From Spongilla lacustris (lineage: Eukaryota > Porifera > Demospongiae > Spongillida > Spongillidae): a stretch of DNA of 64,000 nt. The stretch is from the NCBI GenBank assembly GCA_949361645.1, contig OX442424.1:4423986-4487985 (forward strand), read 5' to 3'. Of this stretch, positions 55,979 through 64,000 are shown piece after piece; the stretch's first letter is position 1; each line of letters starts with the position of its first letter. The notes beneath the pieces are model-generated. The model ran no database searches and was not told the origin of the DNA. It was given only the letters and a program-made list of their open reading frames with translations. The translations under genes and the position numbers were made by a program.

Positions 55979-56014
55979 GTAAGGTCTCATTTATAGGTGA
56001 GGATATTTTTGATG

Positions 56015-56877
56015 TTACAGTGTCGGCTCGGAAATGTAGAAAGTAACACCTCGGAACTGTCGACTTTTACAGCGATTCATTGTGTACTTAGGAGTCGCAT
56101 AATTCGATAACATGGTCAGAGCGGTAATGGATTCTGGTTGCCTAAGTCCACAGTCCATATTATGATCATATAATATTATGTAACCTTTTCCAGCCGTCAC
56201 ACGTGCTTCCTAGCTGAACTACTTGTACTCGTACGTACAACACGAATACTCGCGCGCGCGTTCACATGCACACACACGCACAAGCACAGTTAAGACCAAT
56301 ACACGTGTGTTATATATATATAACATACATAGCTAAAGTTCGAAGGGTTCAGTGAAGGTGTAAAAGCTGCACACTATACACGTATACACCTGCATGTGAA
56401 GTTCATTTATGTCATTGTGAATTCAACAACAAATTAAAGTTGACAGCACATATAATCCAGCTTACCTAGCGCTTCGACGTACTAAGCAGAGTGAACGGAA
56501 AGTGCTCCTTAAATTAGGCTCGTGTAGAAAAGCGTCGTATTTTTCCTATTTAAGACTTCTTAACTGTTTGTGCGTGTGTGTGCGTGTGTGCGTGTGAACA
56601 CGTGCGCGAGTATTCGTTTTGTAAACTCAGAAGCATCAGCCTTACTACATACAAGTACAAGTACGTTACAGTAGATTCGGCTAGGAAGCACGCGTGACCG
56701 CTGGAAAAAAAGTTACATAATATTATGTAATCATAATATGGACTGTTGACAGGCAACCAGAACCATTACCGCTCTGACCACATTATCGAATTATGGGACT
56801 CCTAAGTAAACAATGAATCGCTGTAAAAGTCTACAGTTCCGAGGTGTTACTTTCTACATTTCCGAGCCGGCGCTGTA
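56015..56877. mobile_element. Palindromic MITE with TA ends, about 860 bp
   Basis: TACAGTGTCGGCTCGGAAAT at 56015 pairs with ATTTCCGAGCCGGCGCTGTA ending at 56877. Arms of about 215 bp pair with few mismatches, for example GAAAGTAACACCTCGGAACT / AGTTCCGAGGTGTTACTTTC and CATATTATGATCATATAATA. The loop (56240-56640) has CA/GT tracts and GCGCGCGCG. TACAGT ends are like those of Tc1/mariner-type elements; the class is inferred only from this. Confidence 0.82.
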
Positions 56878-57260
56878 TTGTACATGCATATATGTATACC
56901 TATGAAGTGCAGATAGCCAATTTTGAGGTTACTTAATTATCGAAGTGGAGAATAGCATTGAGGAAGTAAATTGAAATATGATGGTCAAATTAAGCAGCAT
57001 TGTGGTGGTACATTGTCAAATGATACATCTCTTTGTCTGAATATTGTTGAACATTTTTTCCCCGACCAGTTTATTGTATAGGGTTTCACTATTCAAGTGA
57101 AGGTGTGTTTAAATTCAATATTTCAGGCTTGATCCTGAATATATATTTTAATCAGTTTTAAAAAGTAATCATATACAACTTCAGGCATTCTTTAGGTACA
57201 AATGTTTGAAGTTTCTTTTGCAATATCTTTTTGGTGTTTTTTTAAAGCATCCAGTACAAC

Positions 57261-60200
57261 TTAACCTTTAATCTCCAGGCAGTGGTCCTTTATCAAGGAC
57301 CACAATGGTCCTTGATAAAGGACCACCACATGAAAGCTTTTTAATTAATTGAAATAACATTGTATTTTTAAAATTTATATTTTGTTATGATCTCCAATCA
57401 TATTGAATGAATGTTAGTTGAAAAAAGCACTTTAAAAAAGTTTTATTTATTTTATAATAAATCCGCAGCCAAATGAGTTTAATGCAAAAATAAGCGAAAA
57501 AAGTGAAGAAAGTGAATCGGTTACTTTTTTTACATGCAACTTCACACCCATATTTGCTTTTTTACTAGGGAACACGTTTCTACATTAGTGTAACACTGCC
57601 CTATAACTGTATTCATGATATATGCCATACTCTTTTCTCCAATCCTTATGTTTGATGAGATGAATGAATGTGGTTTGAGTGAAATCTATGAATGATACCA
57701 TTTACATGACAAGCAAAATTAGCATTTCGGAGGAGAATTTTTATGAATGACAAAGCAATCCCTAATCCTTTAGTTAGTACTTTTTACTGAAGTTAATTAA
57801 CCATTCATATATTGTGGTTTTATTGAACAAATTATTTATGTGTTTATTGGTAATATGAATATGAAACTTTCAATTTTTAATAACTATTATTTAATTTCAA
57901 TAAAACCAATGGTAACCAACATGTTTGTGTAAACAAAAATGGATTTAACCCTTTCCCATCACAGAAAATTGCAAAAATAGATCTCTCGCCATTACGGATA
58001 ACAAATTGATTGATGAATTGAATGCATGTTGTGTTACAAATATGATGAAAAAAAAATCAGGTCTTTATCAGAAGTGATACACATGAAATAATCATGAATA
58101 AATAACATCCTTCCAGGCCTACTTAGGTAGATGATTGGCAAAGCAAGTATTAGAACTTGCGTTACAGAAGGGCACTACTTTGTTTGCAGCAATATTACTG
58201 CAACCAATACAGTAGTAGGAACATTTTGAATGGCATGCTGTGCACTTTCGTTGCACATTACATGTTGATGCAGTTTTCATCTGATACATTGGTAAATCTT
58301 TCAATTTACATAAGTAATGATGAGAAGTGTCAGTGTGACTTTCATGGGCCTAAAATGCAGAGAGAGAGAAAAGTAAATTTACTACATCTAGAAGTAGAAT
58401 CATGTTTACCTCCTCAATAGCTTTCTCTTCATTTGAATGTCGGCGAACCATTCGCCCATCTTCTAGAAACTCATTGAAAATCAGCTGATGACTCAGTTTG
58501 CCAATGAATGCAGTAAAGTTATCAACAACTTGAGGATCTGAAAAGGCCTGTTCAGACTCATATTTGTAGACCATGTATGCATCAACTATGCAGATCCCAA
58601 AAACGGTTCCAAACATACGATGCCACCAACAATGAGTGTACCATTCACGTTCCATTGCAAGCGAGCCTTGGCGCAAGTGATCATGTACGTCAATTACACT
58701 GAAGTGTTCAAAAAAAAGCTCAATCATATGTGGCCGTTTGACACTTTTCTCGTATGCAACCGTTACTGGTTCACCATTTACCACCTCCCTGCGGTGACGT
58801 GGGCGAATGCTTGGCTGCCCTGGGTTTGTGGAGCCACAGTTTGATATGATGAACTTGGGTTTCTTGTCGGCCCATCCACATGCATAAAACTGCCCTGCAC
58901 GGACAGTTGTTGCCTCAAGCAGAATGTGATCACCACGATTGGGCTTCATACCCTCAAGCTCTCCTGCAGCCCACATGGTTAATAAACGCTTAGGGTAACC
59001 TTTAGTTGCTGTTTTTACGATGCCCATGAACCGAAGGCCATGAATTTTCAGAGCCTCCAGTGTTTTAACAGAGGAAAAGGCACTATCGGCATGAACAACA
59101 CGTGAGGACCCAAAATAGCCCTGTGTCAATCGCAGAGTGATAGCCGTCCCTTCTCCATACTCAGCACAAAATGGTTTGGCAGCCTGACGATCTTTGCCCT
59201 CCATAATGTCTAGCTTCAACATGATCCCAGTGATCCCACAACAAAGTGACTTCATTTCTGCACCTACTCCTTCTGGCTTCCGTGGGATCTTAGTCTTGTG
59301 TGGCATCCCGTCATGCCTGTATTTTCCATCAGAACCATTCCATGCTGACATGCATTCATCAACTGTGAGATGATAGCCTGGAGTAATATTGTTGTAGCGA
59401 GTGGCATTGAAAGCCTCTACAAATGGACGGATTGGGTACCAAGGATCATTCTTACACTCGGAGGCTGACTTTAGTGGAGCAAAACTCAAGGCACTGGTGA
59501 TATCCTGAAACCGATGGCGGGACATACCAAAACGAGTGCCATAATCAGCAGGACTAAACACCGTACCTTCTTCAAAAGAATGTTGCCAATACACAGTAAT
59601 AGGCCCCCGTCTTGGTTCTGCAGCCATAGCTACACGCAATCCCAGCCACTTGATAAACTCCCCCTTGGAAACATGTTGCTTGCCCTTTGAATCCATACAT
59701 TCATTAATATGCCTCAATGTTGTTGGCATGCCTACCATCGGATACATTAGGTAGAAGTGATCAACAATCCTTCTAGGCTGGTCTCTGAGTAAACATGGCC
59801 AGTGAATGTATGGTTCATGTTGTCTTTCACCTTGAGCAGGATCGATTGGGATTCCATCCTCTTTGATTACCCATTGTACTCCATTTGGACAGTACAGAGG
59901 ATCAGCAACAACACTCCTCCCTACGTGTTCTGCAGCACTACTTGCCCCTAGGTGGTCATTTTCCATTGCTTCACTACAGAAATTAACAAATTAATTTAAT
60001 TGGACCCACCCCCCAATTAACAAACCTATTCTCTTCGATCGCTGGTATCGTTGGCTCATCGTCACTAAGGCTACTTTCACTTTCCACATCACTAGAAGAG
60101 ATTTCAGAACCACCTTCTTCAACATCTTTATCGAGATCGCAGTTCTTCCGCTTTCTGCATCGCTGATTCTCCTCAACCACGCCTTCTTTATCGATGCCCC

Positions 60201-60591
60201 GAACTGTTTCCTCCGTTGTTGTGCCGTCCGACCACTTCACCCGTATCCTACACTTGTGACCTGCCCCTATGACCTCCACAATACTTCCAGAACGATTCTG
60301 GTTCTTTTTTATCTTTCCTACCACGGCATCACCGACAACAAAGTTCTTCCCCATTTTCGCCGTGTTACCCGCAAATTAATAAGTTCGCAACGTTTGAAAG
60401 CTTTTATCTCGTGACGCAAGATGAAAGATAACGAACAAAGACCATTCCCAAGTAGCACGCGCTTATCTAAATCAGCCGGAGTATTGTTAGAATTTTTTCA
60501 GTAAGCGTTAGTTGTATTCCGAAGCTTAGTTTGCCGTCCTTGATAAAGGACGATCGTCCTTTATCAAGGACGGCTGGAGATTAAAGGTTAA
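57261..60591 (-). mobile_element. Element C: apparently intact piggyBac-like transposon
   Basis: 3,331 bp between TTAA 57261-57264 and 60588-60591. Both ends read TTAACCTTTAATCTCCAG. Subterminal palindrome pairs: GTCCTTTATCAAGGAC (57285-57300) and GTCCTTGATAAAGGAC (57308-57323) on the left; the same two in mirrored order at 60536-60551 and 60556-60571 on the right. It encodes one transposase on the - strand with no visible defect. The 750-bp stretch left of the gene (57324-58118) is AT-rich and non-coding. It lies in the last visible MDN1 intron, antisense to the gene. Confidence 0.92.
58119..60354 (-). CDS. piggyBac-like transposase of element C, intact
   Basis: Three exons, 60354-60026, 59973-58410 and 58349-58119, introns of 52 and 60 bp with GT-AG edges; phases match and give 707 codons. 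Cut-and-paste transposase of the DDE_Tnp_1_7 (piggyBac) type. N-terminal 55 residues form a basic module (VGDAVVGKIKK... VKWSDGTTTEE) resembling an SH3/Tudor-like barrel. An acidic serine-rich linker follows (residues about 75-105). Catalytic Asp motifs: DECMSAWNGSDGKY (Asp near 315), HADSAFSSVKT (near 406), VIDVHDHLRQGS (near 538-541). The last exon has a cysteine cluster (CTAC, CIGC, C, C-x4-H), the C-terminal zinc finger that binds element ends in piggyBac. All these residues are present, so the copy may be active. The start is the first Met, MGKNFVVGD. Confidence 0.93.

Positions 60592-64000
<3,409 letters not shown>

Overview
The window is animal nuclear DNA, AT-rich in its non-coding parts, with many short GT-AG introns and much transposon debris. 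The retroelement types (a DIRS-like reverse transcriptase; a reverse transcriptase with a 'VTSPL' C-terminal domain) and the piggyBac relatives fit an early-branching metazoan. A demosponge is my best guess; a cnidarian is possible and the species is not determined. One host gene fills the window: MDN1 (midasin), the giant dynein-like AAA+ ATPase that removes assembly factors from pre-60S ribosomes. I chained 65 exons on the + strand (793-55978) in one unbroken reading frame, about 2,976 codons. They run from the end of AAA1 through AAA2-AAA6 into the helical linker. The AAA1 motor lies 5' of the window. The end of the linker, the acidic region and the C-terminal MIDAS domain lie 3' of it, so the 8 kb after 55978 is read as intron. 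|| Layout: 1-3972, end of AAA1 plus a decayed DIRS-like fragment. 4029-9105, AAA2. 9203-11215, AAA3. 10933-13324, AAA4. 13325-19041, intron with nested piggyBac-type elements. 19042-24878, AAA5, with two long palindromic MITEs. 24879-32717, an 8 kb intron with a retroelement graveyard and a 1.8 kb element carrying an unrecognised ORF. 32718-35099, AAA6. 37895-41927 and 45293-48733, linker, split by a Ty3/Gypsy remnant lying inside a 0.45 kb inverted repeat. 48734-52316, intron with three non-autonomous elements. 52317-55978, linker. 55979-64000, intron with a long palindrome, an intact piggyBac-like element and a (GCT)n microsatellite. || The most interesting signal is a group of TTAA-flanked piggyBac-like elements. 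Each has, just inside both ends, a pair of 16-bp palindromes. The palindrome sequence is shared by the two ends of one element but differs between elements. One element sits exactly in the TTAA of another element's palindrome. One copy (57261-60591) has an apparently intact three-exon transposase of 707 codons. A second TTAA-type terminus family (50073-51064) shares its end with the segment carrying the unrecognised ORF at 30566-31876, which may be an undescribed DNA transposon. Nearly all recognisable mobile-element ORFs are antisense to MDN1.
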